A stretch of 47,589 nucleotides of DNA from positions 1 to 47,589 of the forward strand of contig NZ_JACBYE010000033.1 of the NCBI RefSeq assembly GCF_013415325.1. The letters run 5' to 3'. The DNA is from Sanguibacter inulinus (lineage in GTDB: Bacteria > Actinomycetota > Actinomycetes > Actinomycetales > Cellulomonadaceae). The translations under genes and the position numbers were made by a program. Position 1 is the stretch's first letter; every line of letters starts with the position of its first letter. The notes under the pieces are model-generated. The model saw nothing but the letters and a program-made list of their open reading frames with translations. It searched no databases and was not told the DNA's origin. Shown piece by piece: positions 18,149 to 26,281 of the stretch.

Positions 18149-18756
18149 GGGGCCGCCTTCGCAGGGTCGGGGTAGTGGGCGTCGAGAGAGTCGAAGAGCA
18201 TCGCGGCCGTGCTCAGCCCGCAGCTGAGCAGCCTGTCGAGCTGTTCGTCGGTCGCGCCGTGCTCGAGGTCGACCGACATCTCGGCGTAGACCTGGATCAT
18301 GCCGTTGTCGCGCACCCGGAAGTACGCCTTGGGCCAGATGCGGTCGGTGTTCCACTCGTTGCAGAGGTCGAGGACCTCTTCGATCCGCTCGATGCTGATC
18401 TCACGGTTCCACTGGCCACGGACCTGGAGGATCTCGGAGCGGGACCCGAAGATGAGGAAGTAGAAGAGCCGAGAGTGCCACAGCCCTCCGACGTCCCCGT
18501 CCGAGTCGATGAAGTACGAATAGCCGTAGTCGCTGATCCACTCGATGACGCGCGCCCGTGTGACAGGGCGGACGCCGTGGACCTGGTCGAGAGCTGTCGC
18601 TGCACCGAGCTCGCGGGCGATGACCTCTTCGACGTCGAGACGCAGCTGCTCGTCGTCCCTGTCAGCCCCGCCGACGGCGGCCTGGGCCTCGTGAGAGGCG
18701 TGCGTGCCGGAGAGGCCACCCGTCCTGCGGTGACGCCGGTCCTTGAAGAGCCCCAT
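18145..18756 (-). CDS. YbjN-fold protein, paralog 2
   Basis: A 203-residue YbjN-family protein, probably cytosolic. The N-terminal 60 residues are variable and charged, beginning M-G-L-F as paralog 3 begins M-G-F-F. The core from about residue 75 shares D-x-D-G-D-V-G-G-x-W, I-L-Q-V-R-G-x-W, N-x-D-x-I-W-P-K and V-D-L-E-H-G-A-T with paralog 3, to which it is closer than to paralog 1. TAGGCT stands 6 bases before the ATG, suggesting a leaderless transcript covering paralogs 2 and 1. It is divergent from the gene at 18835. No catalytic motif is visible, and binding of partner proteins is an inference from the fold. Confidence 0.87.
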   Translation of the reverse strand: MGLFKDRRHRRTGGLSGTHASHEAQAAVGGADRDDEQLRLDVEEVIARELGAATALDQVHGVRPVTRARVIEWISDYGYSYFIDSDGDVGGLWHSRLFYFLIFGSRSEILQVRGQWNREISIERIEEVLDLCNEWNTDRIWPKAYFRVRDNGMIQVYAEMSVDLEHGATDEQLDRLLSCGLSTAAMLFDSLDAHYPDPAKAAP

Positions 18757-18762
18757 CCGTCC

Positions 18763-18768
18763 AGCCTA
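18763..18768 (-). promoter_or_regulatory. Candidate -10 box for the paired YbjN genes
   Basis: Minus-strand TAGGCT, 6 bases before the ATG at 18756 and without a ribosome site. It faces a second leaderless promoter for the divergent gene 55 bases away. Confidence 0.45.
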
Positions 18769-18822
18769 CAGCCGGTCCTGGGACCCGCGTCCGCTCGACA
18801 GCCGACGGTCAGGTGGTTGACG

Positions 18823-18828
18823 TACGGT
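18823..18828 (+). promoter_or_regulatory. Candidate -10 box for the gene at 18835
   Basis: TACGGT, 6 bases before the ATG; a TTGACG lies close upstream at 18817-18822 but is too near to be a normal -35. Confidence 0.4.
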
Positions 18829-18834
18829 GACACG

Positions 18835-19479
18835 ATGCACGCCATCCTCGCTCGTCTCACGCTGTCTCCGGTGCTGCTCCCCGGTGCCTCAGGACGCACG
18901 GACGTGTCTGCGCGGGCTCGCGCGGTCGTCGTCGCCCGGATCACCTCGCTGCTCGAGGAGGCAGGACTCAGCAGGCTCGGGGCGGGCGCGGAGGCCGACC
19001 ACCCCCACGTGCTCGTCGTCGCGCCTGCCCGTCGGCCGATGATCGCTGTCGACGCACGGCCCGACCTCGGCGCTCTCGGGCTCGAGACCTCCAGCGCTCC
19101 CGGCGGGCCAGGCTCCGGCGTCGGCGGTGGTTCGCCGGCCCTCGACGTGACGTCGGCCCTCGACGTGACCGCGACCGTCGCCGTCACGCTGCTGAGGCTG
19201 GCGGGCTGGCACGGGGCCGTCGAGACCATCGAGGTCGCCGGGCACGCCGACGACGGGGCGAACAGTGCCCATGACGCGCTCGCCGCCCTCGACTCTCTCG
19301 AGGCCGTGGTGTCGGCAAGGCTCCCAGGGCGCAGGCTGGTGCTGCTCGCGACGGGGTCGGACGAGGCCGAGCTGCCCGCCGGTGCGCGACCCGCGCTCGC
19401 CGTAGCGCACGCGAGGGTCCGCACGCTGGGCGACCGGCTGGGTGTCGCGCGGGTCAGCCCGGACGCTCTGGTCGACTGA
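18835..19479 (+). CDS. Hypothetical protein within the chaperone block
   Basis: A 214-residue protein that I do not recognise. It is Ala/Val/Leu-rich without a signal peptide or clear membrane helix. It has a short Gly/Ser/Pro linker near residue 95 and a small internal duplication (A-L-D-V-T twice, 19140-19168). Two alpha/beta-looking halves flank the linker, and the C-terminal half has a L-V-L-L-A-T-G-S-D strand-loop. ATG 18835 lies behind a leaderless-type -10 box. It runs opposite to the surrounding YbjN, TPR and Hsp90 genes and is divergent from the paired YbjN genes. Codon use is like its neighbours, so I believe it is a real gene. Confidence 0.65.
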   Translation: MHAILARLTLSPVLLPGASGRTDVSARARAVVVARITSLLEEAGLSRLGAGAEADHPHVLVVAPARRPMIAVDARPDLGALGLETSSAPGGPGSGVGGGSPALDVTSALDVTATVAVTLLRLAGWHGAVETIEVAGHADDGANSAHDALAALDSLEAVVSARLPGRRLVLLATGSDEAELPAGARPALAVAHARVRTLGDRLGVARVSPDALVD

Positions 19480-19535
19480 GCCTGTTCCAGCGCCCAGCGC
19501 CCCTGCGCCCAGCGGCACGCAGGCTTCCCTCGAGT

Positions 19536-19555
19536 CTCTGAGCGGCTGCTCAGAG
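19536..19555. terminator. Short hairpin between convergent genes
   Basis: Perfect 8-bp stem (19536-19543 with 19548-19555), loop of 4. It overlaps the stop codon of the TPR gene. Weak in size but well placed for the gene ending at 19479. Confidence 0.4.
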
Positions 19556-21721
19556 CGACAGGCGTCGGACCAGGTCCTCGGCCTCGGACGTCCGGCCCAG
19601 TGCTGTCAGCACCTCGACCAGCTCGCCCGTGACCTCAGCACGGGGCGCTGTCGACCGCACCATGGCGAAGCCCTCCGCTGCTGACTCGAGGAGCCAGACG
19701 GCGTCCTCGAGGCGGCCCTCGGCGCGGTCGAGCCGACCGGCGAGCCAGAAGGCGTGGGCGGCGTCCTCGACCATCCCGAGCTCGGCGAACGCCTCGGCAG
19801 CGGTCCTGGCTGCTGCCGTCGCCTCGTCGGTCTGGCCTGCGGAGGCCTGCGCACGAGCGAGGGTGTCGAGCAGCTGGGCGTGCTCCGCCGCGAGGACCGT
19901 CGCCCGACGCGCTCGGGTCGTGGCCTCGTCGGCCATCTCGGCCTCCGCGGCACCTGCGACGGCCTGGACCGCTCCGCGCGCCGCGGCCGTCTCGATCTCT
20001 GCGGCAGCCACGAGCGGCCCGAGGACGGACACGGCCGTCGGCACGGCGCCGACCGACACGCAGACCCGTGCGTAGGCCCTGGCGACAGGTCCTGTGTACT
20101 CGATGCCCGTCTCGGCGCGGGCGAGCAGCGCGAGGGCCTCGCGGAACGAGGACTCTGCCCCCTCGTCGTCTCCGAGCGAGCCGGCCAGGGCTGCTGCCTC
20201 GGCCAGGGCGAACCCGGCGGCCTCCGGCTCGTCGATCACCTCGAACATCTCAGCCGCCTGCGCGTACAGCCGCGCGGCGCTGACGGTCTCGCCCCGCGCT
20301 GCCGAGCTCTCGGCGGCCGAGACCAGGGCGTCGGGTCCGACACCGGCGCGGCCAGCGGTCTGGTCTCGCGACGGCTCAGCCGATGCCGCGGCGGTCGGAG
20401 CGCCTGCAGGCGCGCCGTCGTGCTCGGTCTCGTCCAGCAGGTATCCGGGTACGTCGCCCGCACCTGTGCCATGGTCTGCACCCACGGGCGACCCTGTCGA
20501 CCCCGTCGGTGCGGCAGCGGCCGCGGAGCCCGCAGGCGCGTCAGGCGCACCGGAGCCTGCGACCTCGTCCCGTCCAGCAGTCAGGTCGCCGCCCCGTCCC
20601 GCGGGCAGGTCCGCGCCGTGGCCTGTGAGCACGCTGAGGTCGACGCGGAGCTCGCTGTGCCCGCCCGACCAGGCGCGCAGCACACGCTCGGTCGAGGCGC
20701 TGGTGCCACCCCGCCTGTCGAAGGCGGCGGCGAGCTCGAGGGCCTCTCCGTGCATCCAGTCGTCGAGCTCGGCGACTGTCGTCGCAGGGACCCCCGGGTA
20801 CGAGACGGCCCGCAGCGGGTGGTGCCGGCGCAGGACGCTGACCCCGGTCCCGGCGTGCAGCAAGAACGAGAGCCTGTCGGCCGGGGTCTCGGCCTTCGTG
20901 AGCAGCCCGGCGGACCTGTCGAGGAACCTCCAGGCCGCGGAGTGGTTGCCCGACCGTGCGAGGAGCTGGACGTGTCGCCCTTGCGCCCCCGCCAGCTCAC
21001 CGCTCGTCGGCAGGCTCTGCAGGCCGTGCCGGTGCGCCCTGGCCGCGCCCTCGGCGTCCCCGACCTCGAGATAGGCGAGCTGGAGCTGGGAGAGCCTGTC
21101 TGCCGGTTCGGAGTGGCACGAGGCCGACGTGGCCTCGGCGGACTCCAGCAGGCGGATGCCCTCCTCGTAGCGGCCAGCCTCGAAGAGGTAGGCGGTGCGG
21201 TCGCCCGGCTCGCAGGCCGGGCACTGCGAGAAGTCGTCACGCTCGGTCGTGATCCACCGCTCGTAGGCGGCAGGCAGCTCGTCGTCGCCGAGCAGGTGGT
21301 GCCACTGGAAGGTGAGGTGGTTGACGGCGCTCATCCCGTTGCCCGCCAGCTGGTAGCGGCGACGCATGTCGTCGAGCGTCGAGGTGATCTGCGCGGCCGG
21401 GATGGCCGGGAACTCCATGAGGTTGCCGACCATCCACTTGAACGACCAGAACAGGGAGTGCACGTCGTGCTGGTCGAAGAGCTCGGGGTGCTCGTCCCAC
21501 AGCCTCACGGACTGGGTGAACGGGAGGTACGCCTTCTCGACCTCGTCAGAGAAGGCGTAGGACTCGGTGAGGGCGAACAGCGCGAAGGCGCGTGCCTCCT
21601 GGGGGCCTTCGGTGGTGACCTCGCGGACGAGTGCCGCGGCCACCTCGTTGCGGGCCGAGCCGAAGGGCAGGTCACGGGCCTTCATGATCGCGCGGTTCAT
21701 GTCGTCGAGCTGGCGTGCCAT
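19550..21721 (-). CDS. Large tetratricopeptide-repeat protein paired with Hsp90
   Basis: A 723-residue soluble protein. Residues about 15-330 form a helical, TPR-like N-terminal half with a C-P-A-C pair near residue 163. A disordered Ala/Gly/Pro/Thr linker (about 385-450) follows, then a second TPR-like array to the end, rich in E-A-A-A-x-x-G and A-E-x-x-x-x-L-G repeats. Its start codon overlaps the stop of the Hsp90-family gene (TGATG), so the two are translationally coupled. TPR proteins are classical Hsp90 partners in eukaryotes, so a co-chaperone or client-scaffold role is a reasonable inference, but nothing in the sequence proves it. No signal peptide and no enzyme motif are present. Confidence 0.85.
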   Translation of the reverse strand: MARQLDDMNRAIMKARDLPFGSARNEVAAALVREVTTEGPQEARAFALFALTESYAFSDEVEKAYLPFTQSVRLWDEHPELFDQHDVHSLFWSFKWMVGNLMEFPAIPAAQITSTLDDMRRRYQLAGNGMSAVNHLTFQWHHLLGDDELPAAYERWITTERDDFSQCPACEPGDRTAYLFEAGRYEEGIRLLESAEATSASCHSEPADRLSQLQLAYLEVGDAEGAARAHRHGLQSLPTSGELAGAQGRHVQLLARSGNHSAAWRFLDRSAGLLTKAETPADRLSFLLHAGTGVSVLRRHHPLRAVSYPGVPATTVAELDDWMHGEALELAAAFDRRGGTSASTERVLRAWSGGHSELRVDLSVLTGHGADLPAGRGGDLTAGRDEVAGSGAPDAPAGSAAAAAPTGSTGSPVGADHGTGAGDVPGYLLDETEHDGAPAGAPTAAASAEPSRDQTAGRAGVGPDALVSAAESSAARGETVSAARLYAQAAEMFEVIDEPEAAGFALAEAAALAGSLGDDEGAESSFREALALLARAETGIEYTGPVARAYARVCVSVGAVPTAVSVLGPLVAAAEIETAAARGAVQAVAGAAEAEMADEATTRARRATVLAAEHAQLLDTLARAQASAGQTDEATAAARTAAEAFAELGMVEDAAHAFWLAGRLDRAEGRLEDAVWLLESAAEGFAMVRSTAPRAEVTGELVEVLTALGRTSEAEDLVRRLSL

Positions 21722-23628
21722 CAGGCTGCGCCCCCGTCCAGGTGGTCGTGGCGCTCGGGGTCTCGCGGCGCGGCGGCGCTGCGCATCAGGGTCGAGAGCG
21801 CATCGGTCATGAGGTTCGCCTCGTGGGCGGGCAGCGGGCGGCCGGACTGCAGCAGCGCCGTGACGTACAGCGCCTGGGCACCGGCCTCGCGGACCACCCG
21901 GTCAGCGACGTCGAGCACGTCGCGCACGGCAGGGTTGGCGTCGTTGAGCACGAGCCGGCGTCGGTGCTGCGGCTTGGAGAACTGCCCGAGGACGCCGCCC
22001 CACAGGTCGGCAGCCTCGGACACCGTCGAGGTGACCTCCTGCTCGTGGTCTGCGTCGCGGTCGTCGAGGAGCATCGACGGGATCTGCGCAGGCTCGAAGG
22101 TCCGCAGGTCCACGTCGCACCCGCCTGCTGCGAGGACCTCACGGATGCTCACGAGAGCGTCGGTCGTCTCGAGGGCACGCAGCGGCTCGAGGGGGAGCAG
22201 CACCTGGGAGACGTCCGAGGCCGAGACCGGCATGACGGTCCACGACGGCCTGCGGGTGCGCACGCGCTCGAGGAGGTCGGCGTCGTAGACGTACCCGGCG
22301 TTGACGACGGGGAGGTCCTGGGCGTGCGCGACAGGCGCGATCCGCCGGTATCCCTCGACCGTCGGTGTGAAGTGGATCTGGCCGTAGCGCTCGTGGATCT
22401 CGGCGAGGGTCGCCTGGCCCGTCGTGCACTCGAAGGGCAGCACCTCGACGGCCAGGTCGAGCATGTCGTCGTCGACGAGGGCCAGGGCGCGCACCGCGAG
22501 GTGGTGCACGGCGAGGAGCTGGGCCGAGCCCGCGTCGCGCAGAGCGAGGGTCTCGAGGGTCCACCGGCGGATCCGCGCGCCGAGAGCGTCACGGGTGGCG
22601 AGCAGCACGTCGTCCTCGTACAGGCCCTCTCGTGAGGCTGTCGGGCGCACCGCGGTCGTGTTGACGACGCAGCGCACGAAGAAGGCCCACGGCGGCAGCA
22701 GCTCGTCGACCTTGGTGCCCAGCAGCATCCTCTTGAGGTAGACCCTGTGGGCGCTGCTCGTCGTGGGGGACACCGCCGTCGGCAGCACGAAGGCCACGCC
22801 GCTCAGCCCGGCGAGCGGCAGGTCGAGGTCGATCGAGGCGAGCGGCGTGAACCCGAGGGCCGACTCGCAGTACGACCTCAGGGCGAGCTCCCGCGCTCGG
22901 GGGGTCTCGTAGGTCTGCTCCCACGGGAGCACGGGCTCGCTGAGGGAGCGGGAACGGACCGAGCCGTCGGCGTCCTCGACCTCGAGCAGCAGCTCGACGG
23001 GCAGGAGCGAGCCGAAGTCGGCGGCGAGGGCCGCCACGGTCTCGGGCTCGAGCCAGTGCTCGAGGTCTCGGCGCGGCGCGAGACGCACCGTGCTGCCCGG
23101 CTGCTCAGGTCTCCTCGGGTCGTCGTCGGAGAGCTCGACCAGCGTGTACCGCCCGTCCGCGTGACCTGTCCACCGCACGGCCGGGGCCTGGGGGTGACGG
23201 GCCGAGCGCGAGACGAGCTCGATCTCGTCGGCGACCATGAAGGCCGACAGCAGCCCGATGCCGAACTGCCCCAAGAACTGCTCGCGGCCCGTGCCCATCT
23301 CCAGGTCGCGCTTGGAGCTGCGCCCGATGGTCGCGAGGAGCTCTTCGGCCTCGGCCAAGGTCAGCCCCACACCGGTGTCGGTCACCTCCAGGCTGCCGTC
23401 GGGACGGCAGCGCAGGGTGACCCGGGGGGTGGTCGCCCCCGGACCCGCCGTCGACGGGTCGCCGGGGGACGAGACACCGGGGGACGAGTCGCCCACCTCG
23501 GCCAGCGCGGTGATGGCGTCGGTCCCGTTCTGCAAGAGCTCCCTGAGGTACACCCGAGGGCTGCTGTAGAGGTGGCGGGCGAGGAGGTCGACGATCCCGC
23601 CGAGGTCGACCTGGAAGGTCTGGCTCAT
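21721..23628 (-). CDS. Hsp90-family protein (actinobacterial type, HtpG-like)
   Basis: GHKL-type ATPase chaperone of 635 residues. Present are the N-box E30 and N34 (R-E-L-L-Q-N-G-T-D-A), D-T-G-V-G (84-88), and Q-F-G-I-G-L-L-S-A-F (121-130), followed by middle- and C-terminal regions of HtpG length. It diverges from standard HtpG: the usual E-L-I-S-N-A-S-D-A reads E-L-L-Q-N-G-T-D-A. A Ser/Pro/Gly-rich loop (residues about 47-68) also interrupts the ATPase domain. It sits 10 bases after the third YbjN gene, with a GAGGAG site inside that gene's 3' end, and is coupled to the TPR gene. I infer a YbjN3-Hsp90-TPR operon. Whether it complements housekeeping HtpG functions is unknown. Confidence 0.92.
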   Translation of the reverse strand: MSQTFQVDLGGIVDLLARHLYSSPRVYLRELLQNGTDAITALAEVGDSSPGVSSPGDPSTAGPGATTPRVTLRCRPDGSLEVTDTGVGLTLAEAEELLATIGRSSKRDLEMGTGREQFLGQFGIGLLSAFMVADEIELVSRSARHPQAPAVRWTGHADGRYTLVELSDDDPRRPEQPGSTVRLAPRRDLEHWLEPETVAALAADFGSLLPVELLLEVEDADGSVRSRSLSEPVLPWEQTYETPRARELALRSYCESALGFTPLASIDLDLPLAGLSGVAFVLPTAVSPTTSSAHRVYLKRMLLGTKVDELLPPWAFFVRCVVNTTAVRPTASREGLYEDDVLLATRDALGARIRRWTLETLALRDAGSAQLLAVHHLAVRALALVDDDMLDLAVEVLPFECTTGQATLAEIHERYGQIHFTPTVEGYRRIAPVAHAQDLPVVNAGYVYDADLLERVRTRRPSWTVMPVSASDVSQVLLPLEPLRALETTDALVSIREVLAAGGCDVDLRTFEPAQIPSMLLDDRDADHEQEVTSTVSEAADLWGGVLGQFSKPQHRRRLVLNDANPAVRDVLDVADRVVREAGAQALYVTALLQSGRPLPAHEANLMTDALSTLMRSAAAPRDPERHDHLDGGAA

Positions 23629-23638
23629 GCGCGGGCCG

Positions 23639-24109
23639 TCACTCCTCGGGGATGCCGAGGCGCTCGGCCAGCCGCTCGAAGGAGCGCAGACCCGTGAAGA
23701 GGCCGCAGGAGATGAGCTGGCCCAGCTGCGCGTCGCTCACACCGTGCTCGAGGTCCGTCGAGACCTCGGCGTACACGCCGATCTCGTCGTCCTCGGCCCT
23801 GACGTAGAGCTTGGGCCAGATGAGGTCGCGATTGTACTCGTTGAGCAGGAGGGCGAACTCCGCCTCGCGGGCGACCGGGAAGGAGTGCTTCCACCGCCCG
23901 CGCACCTGCAGCACCTCCTGGGACTCGCCCATGAGGAAGAAGTAGAAGACGTTGTCGTCCCACTGGCCCCCGACGTCGCCGTCAGGGTCGATCCCGAAGT
24001 TCCAGCCCTGCTCGGTGAGGAAGGACTCGATGCGCGCCCGGGTGAGCGGTGCGTTGTCGCCGGAGGCGGCGAGTGCCGGAGCAGTCTCCGGCTTGTTGAA
24101 GAAGCCCAT
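23639..24109 (-). CDS. YbjN-fold protein, paralog 3, first gene of the Hsp90 operon
   Basis: A 156-residue YbjN-family protein, the shortest of the three and nearly all core: D-P-D-G-D-V-G-G-Q-W, V-L-Q-V-R-G-R-W, N-R-D-L-I-W-P-K and T-D-L-E-H-G-V-S. ATG 24109 has AGGAG 9 bases upstream. The frame stays open for 120 codons before it, but that stretch is Pro/Ala-rich, has no start after the likely transcription start near 24290, and is treated as a leader of about 180 bases. The next gene, Hsp90, is 10 bases away. A YbjN protein leading a chaperone operon suggests it binds clients or the chaperone itself; this is inference. Confidence 0.88.
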   Translation of the reverse strand: MGFFNKPETAPALAASGDNAPLTRARIESFLTEQGWNFGIDPDGDVGGQWDDNVFYFFLMGESQEVLQVRGRWKHSFPVAREAEFALLLNEYNRDLIWPKLYVRAEDDEIGVYAEVSTDLEHGVSDAQLGQLISCGLFTGLRSFERLAERLGIPEE

Positions 24110-24296
24110 CGTGTCGTTCTCCTGGGGTGGTGTCGGTGCGTGCTGGTGCCACGGCGCCGTGCTCCTGGTGGGGCCAGGCGGTGCCGTCGGCCCCTCGGCG
24201 GGGCGGGCGCCGCTGTCGGCCCCGGGAGCGGGGTCGGGCGGTGCTGGCGAGGGTGCCGCGGTCGAGGACGCCGCGGTCGTCTGCTGATTCCCGTTC

Positions 24297-24319
24297 ACCC
24301 TAGGTCCACACGGCGACAA
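24297..24319 (-). promoter_or_regulatory. RecA-NDp/PafBC-like promoter of the YbjN3-Hsp90-TPR operon
   Basis: Minus strand: TTGTCGCCG (7 of 9 to TTGTCRGTG), exactly 8 bases, TAGGGT. The two hexamers are 11 bases apart, too close for an ordinary -35/-10 pair, which favours the PafBC-type reading. The leader from about 24290 to 24110 is Pro/Ala-coding in frame but untranslated by my start choice. Confidence 0.45.
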
Positions 24320-24354
24320 GCACCAAGGGCTTCGGGCCCGGCCCGGCGAGCCTG

Positions 24355-24360
24355 TACCGT
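24355..24360 (+). promoter_or_regulatory. Candidate -10 box of a leaderless miaA transcript
   Basis: TACCGT, 6 bases before the GTG at 24367; no ribosome site. Confidence 0.45.
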
Positions 24361-24366
24361 CTCGGT

Positions 24367-25341
24367 GTGCTGATCGTCGCAGTGGTAGGCCCCACGGCCA
24401 CCGGAAAATCGGACCTCGCCCTCGATCTCGCCGAGGCTCTCCAGGGCGCCGGCGGGGACTTCTCCCCACCGGAGGTCGTCAACGCCGACGCCTACCAGCT
24501 CTACCGCGGCATGGACGTCGGGACGGCGAAGGTGCCCGTCGACGAGCGCCGCGGCGTGGTCCACCACCAGCTCGACGTCCTCGACGTCCAGGACGACGCG
24601 TCCGTGGCCACGTACCAGACCCAGGCGCGCGCAGACCTCGCCGCGATCGAGTCCCGGGGCGCACGTCCCCTCGTCGTGGGAGGTTCGGGCCTCTACCTCC
24701 GAGCCCTCCTCGACGACATGCGCTTCCCGGGGACCGACCCGCAGGTCCGTGCTGCTCTCGAGGCGCGCGCGGAGGCCGAGGGCACCCGCCGTCTCTACGA
24801 CGAGCTCGCCGAGCGCGACCCCGCTGCCGCTGCGGCCGTCGAGCCCCGCAACACCCGCCGGATCGTCCGCGCCCTCGAGGTCATCGAGCTGACCGGGGCC
24901 CCGTACTCCGCGAACCTCCCACGCCAGGAGTACGTCAGGCCTGCCGTGCAGATCGGCCTCGACATCGACCGCGGTCTCCTCGACGACCGCGCGCAGGCAC
25001 GCGTGGACGCCATGTGGGAGCGCGGCCTCGTCGACGAGGTCGTCGCGCTCGCGGACCGCGGCCTGGGCACGACGGCGTCGCGCGCCGTCGGCTACGCCGA
25101 GATCCTGCGCCACCTCGCGGGGGAGACCACGCTCGACCAGGCCAGGGCGGACATCGTCGCGAACACCCGACGGCTCGCCCGCAAGCAGATGGGGTGGTTC
25201 GGCCGCGACCCGCGCGTGCACTGGCTGCGGGCCGAGTCGCCCACTCTCGTCGAGGAGGCCCTCGCCGTCGTCGCGTCGGCCGACCGCGGGACACCGCCCC
25301 CGCCCGCGGACGGACCCGTGCGCCGTAGTCTGGGCTCATGA
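24367..25341 (+). CDS. miaA: tRNA dimethylallyltransferase MiaA
   Basis: Transfers the dimethylallyl group from DMAPP to A37 of tRNA, giving i6A, the substrate of MiaB. The 324-residue protein has the P-loop G-P-T-A-T-G-K-S (8-15), the N-A-D-A-Y-Q-L-Y-R-G substrate motif, G-G-S-G-L-Y-L-R, and the C-terminal T-R-R-L-A-R-K-Q-M-G-W-F tRNA-binding segment, all in the right order. GTG 24367 gives a normal N-terminus. The stop overlaps dapF as ATGA, so the pair is coupled. The miaA-dapF order is common in actinobacteria; here miaB is separated from it by the YbjN/Hsp90/TPR block. Confidence 0.95.
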   Translation: MLIVAVVGPTATGKSDLALDLAEALQGAGGDFSPPEVVNADAYQLYRGMDVGTAKVPVDERRGVVHHQLDVLDVQDDASVATYQTQARADLAAIESRGARPLVVGGSGLYLRALLDDMRFPGTDPQVRAALEARAEAEGTRRLYDELAERDPAAAAAVEPRNTRRIVRALEVIELTGAPYSANLPRQEYVRPAVQIGLDIDRGLLDDRAQARVDAMWERGLVDEVVALADRGLGTTASRAVGYAEILRHLAGETTLDQARADIVANTRRLARKQMGWFGRDPRVHWLRAESPTLVEEALAVVASADRGTPPPPADGPVRRSLGS

Positions 25342-26279
25342 CGCCAGGAACGATCCCCACGACGCCCCTGCCCTTCACCAAGGGCCACGGCACCGAGAAC
25401 GACTTCGTGCTGCTCGACGACCGCGAGGCGCTCCTCGACCTCACGCCGGCGCTCGTGCGGGCGCTCGCAGACCGCCGCGCCGGGATCGGCGCAGACGGCG
25501 TCATCCGGGTGGTCCCCTCGTCGGCCCTGCCCGAGGGACAGGCTGTGCTCGCCCACGAGCCCGCAGCCCACTGGTTCATGGACTACCGCAACGCCGACGG
25601 GTCCGTCGCCCAGATGTGCGGCAACGGCGTCCGCGTCTTCGCCGCCTACCTCGAAGAGCTCGGCCTGGCGACCTTCGCCGACGGGCGCGACCTCGTCCTG
25701 GGCACGCGCGCCGGAGCTCGGCGGGTCCGCAAGGAAGACAGCGGCTGGTACGCGGTCGACATGGGCGTCTGGTCCTTCCCCGGGGGAGACTCCGCAGTCA
25801 GCGACGGCTTCGACGCCGAGGTGACCGTCGCCGGGCTCGAGCCTGCCGACGCCCAGGTCCCCAGACCCGCACTGAGCGTCGACCTCGGCAACCCGCACAC
25901 CGTCGTCGCGCTCGCGAGCCTCGACGACCTCGAGCGCGCCGACCTCACGACAGCGCCCGACGTGCTCCCGCTGCCCGCCGACGGGACCAACGTCGAGCTC
26001 GTGGTCCCTCTCGGCGAGGAGACCAGCGTCGACGGCACCGTCGTCGGCAGGGTCCGCATGCGCGTCCACGAGCGCGGCGTGGGGGAGACCCGCTCGTGCG
26101 GGACCGGTGCCTGCGCGGCGGCGCTCGCGGTCCGCGCGTGGGCCGGACCGCAGGCACCCGACGTCTGGCTCGTCGACGTGCCCGGCGGGACCGTGCGGGT
26201 CACCCTGCTCGAGGACGGGCACGTCGAGCTCGCCGGACCCGCGGTGCTCGTGGCCGAGGGCACGGTGCGTCGGGACTGA
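25338..26279 (+). CDS. dapF: Diaminopimelate epimerase
   Basis: Converts LL- to meso-diaminopimelate for lysine and peptidoglycan synthesis. The 313-residue protein has both active-site cysteines in their motifs: C94 in M-C-G-N-G-V-R and C254 in S-C-G-T-G-A-C. The N-terminal G-H-G-T-E-N-D-F and the A-G-I-G-A-D-G signature are also present. The protein is about 30 residues longer than E. coli DapF, mainly through small insertions, as is typical in actinobacteria. ATG 25338 overlaps the miaA stop. A short hairpin separates it from the convergent methyltransferase. Confidence 0.95.
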   Translation: MTPGTIPTTPLPFTKGHGTENDFVLLDDREALLDLTPALVRALADRRAGIGADGVIRVVPSSALPEGQAVLAHEPAAHWFMDYRNADGSVAQMCGNGVRVFAAYLEELGLATFADGRDLVLGTRAGARRVRKEDSGWYAVDMGVWSFPGGDSAVSDGFDAEVTVAGLEPADAQVPRPALSVDLGNPHTVVALASLDDLERADLTTAPDVLPLPADGTNVELVVPLGEETSVDGTVVGRVRMRVHERGVGETRSCGTGACAAALAVRAWAGPQAPDVWLVDVPGGTVRVTLLEDGHVELAGPAVLVAEGTVRRD

Positions 26280-26281
26280 CC

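Noticed and set aside
18806-18828. PafBC-like motif before the gene at 18835
   Set aside because: Only the GTCAG core matches at the right distance (5 of 9), too weak to call.
24110-24296. Pro/Ala-rich N-terminal extension of YbjN paralog 3
   Set aside because: No start codon occurs in frame after the probable transcription start, while ATG 24109 has a good ribosome site.
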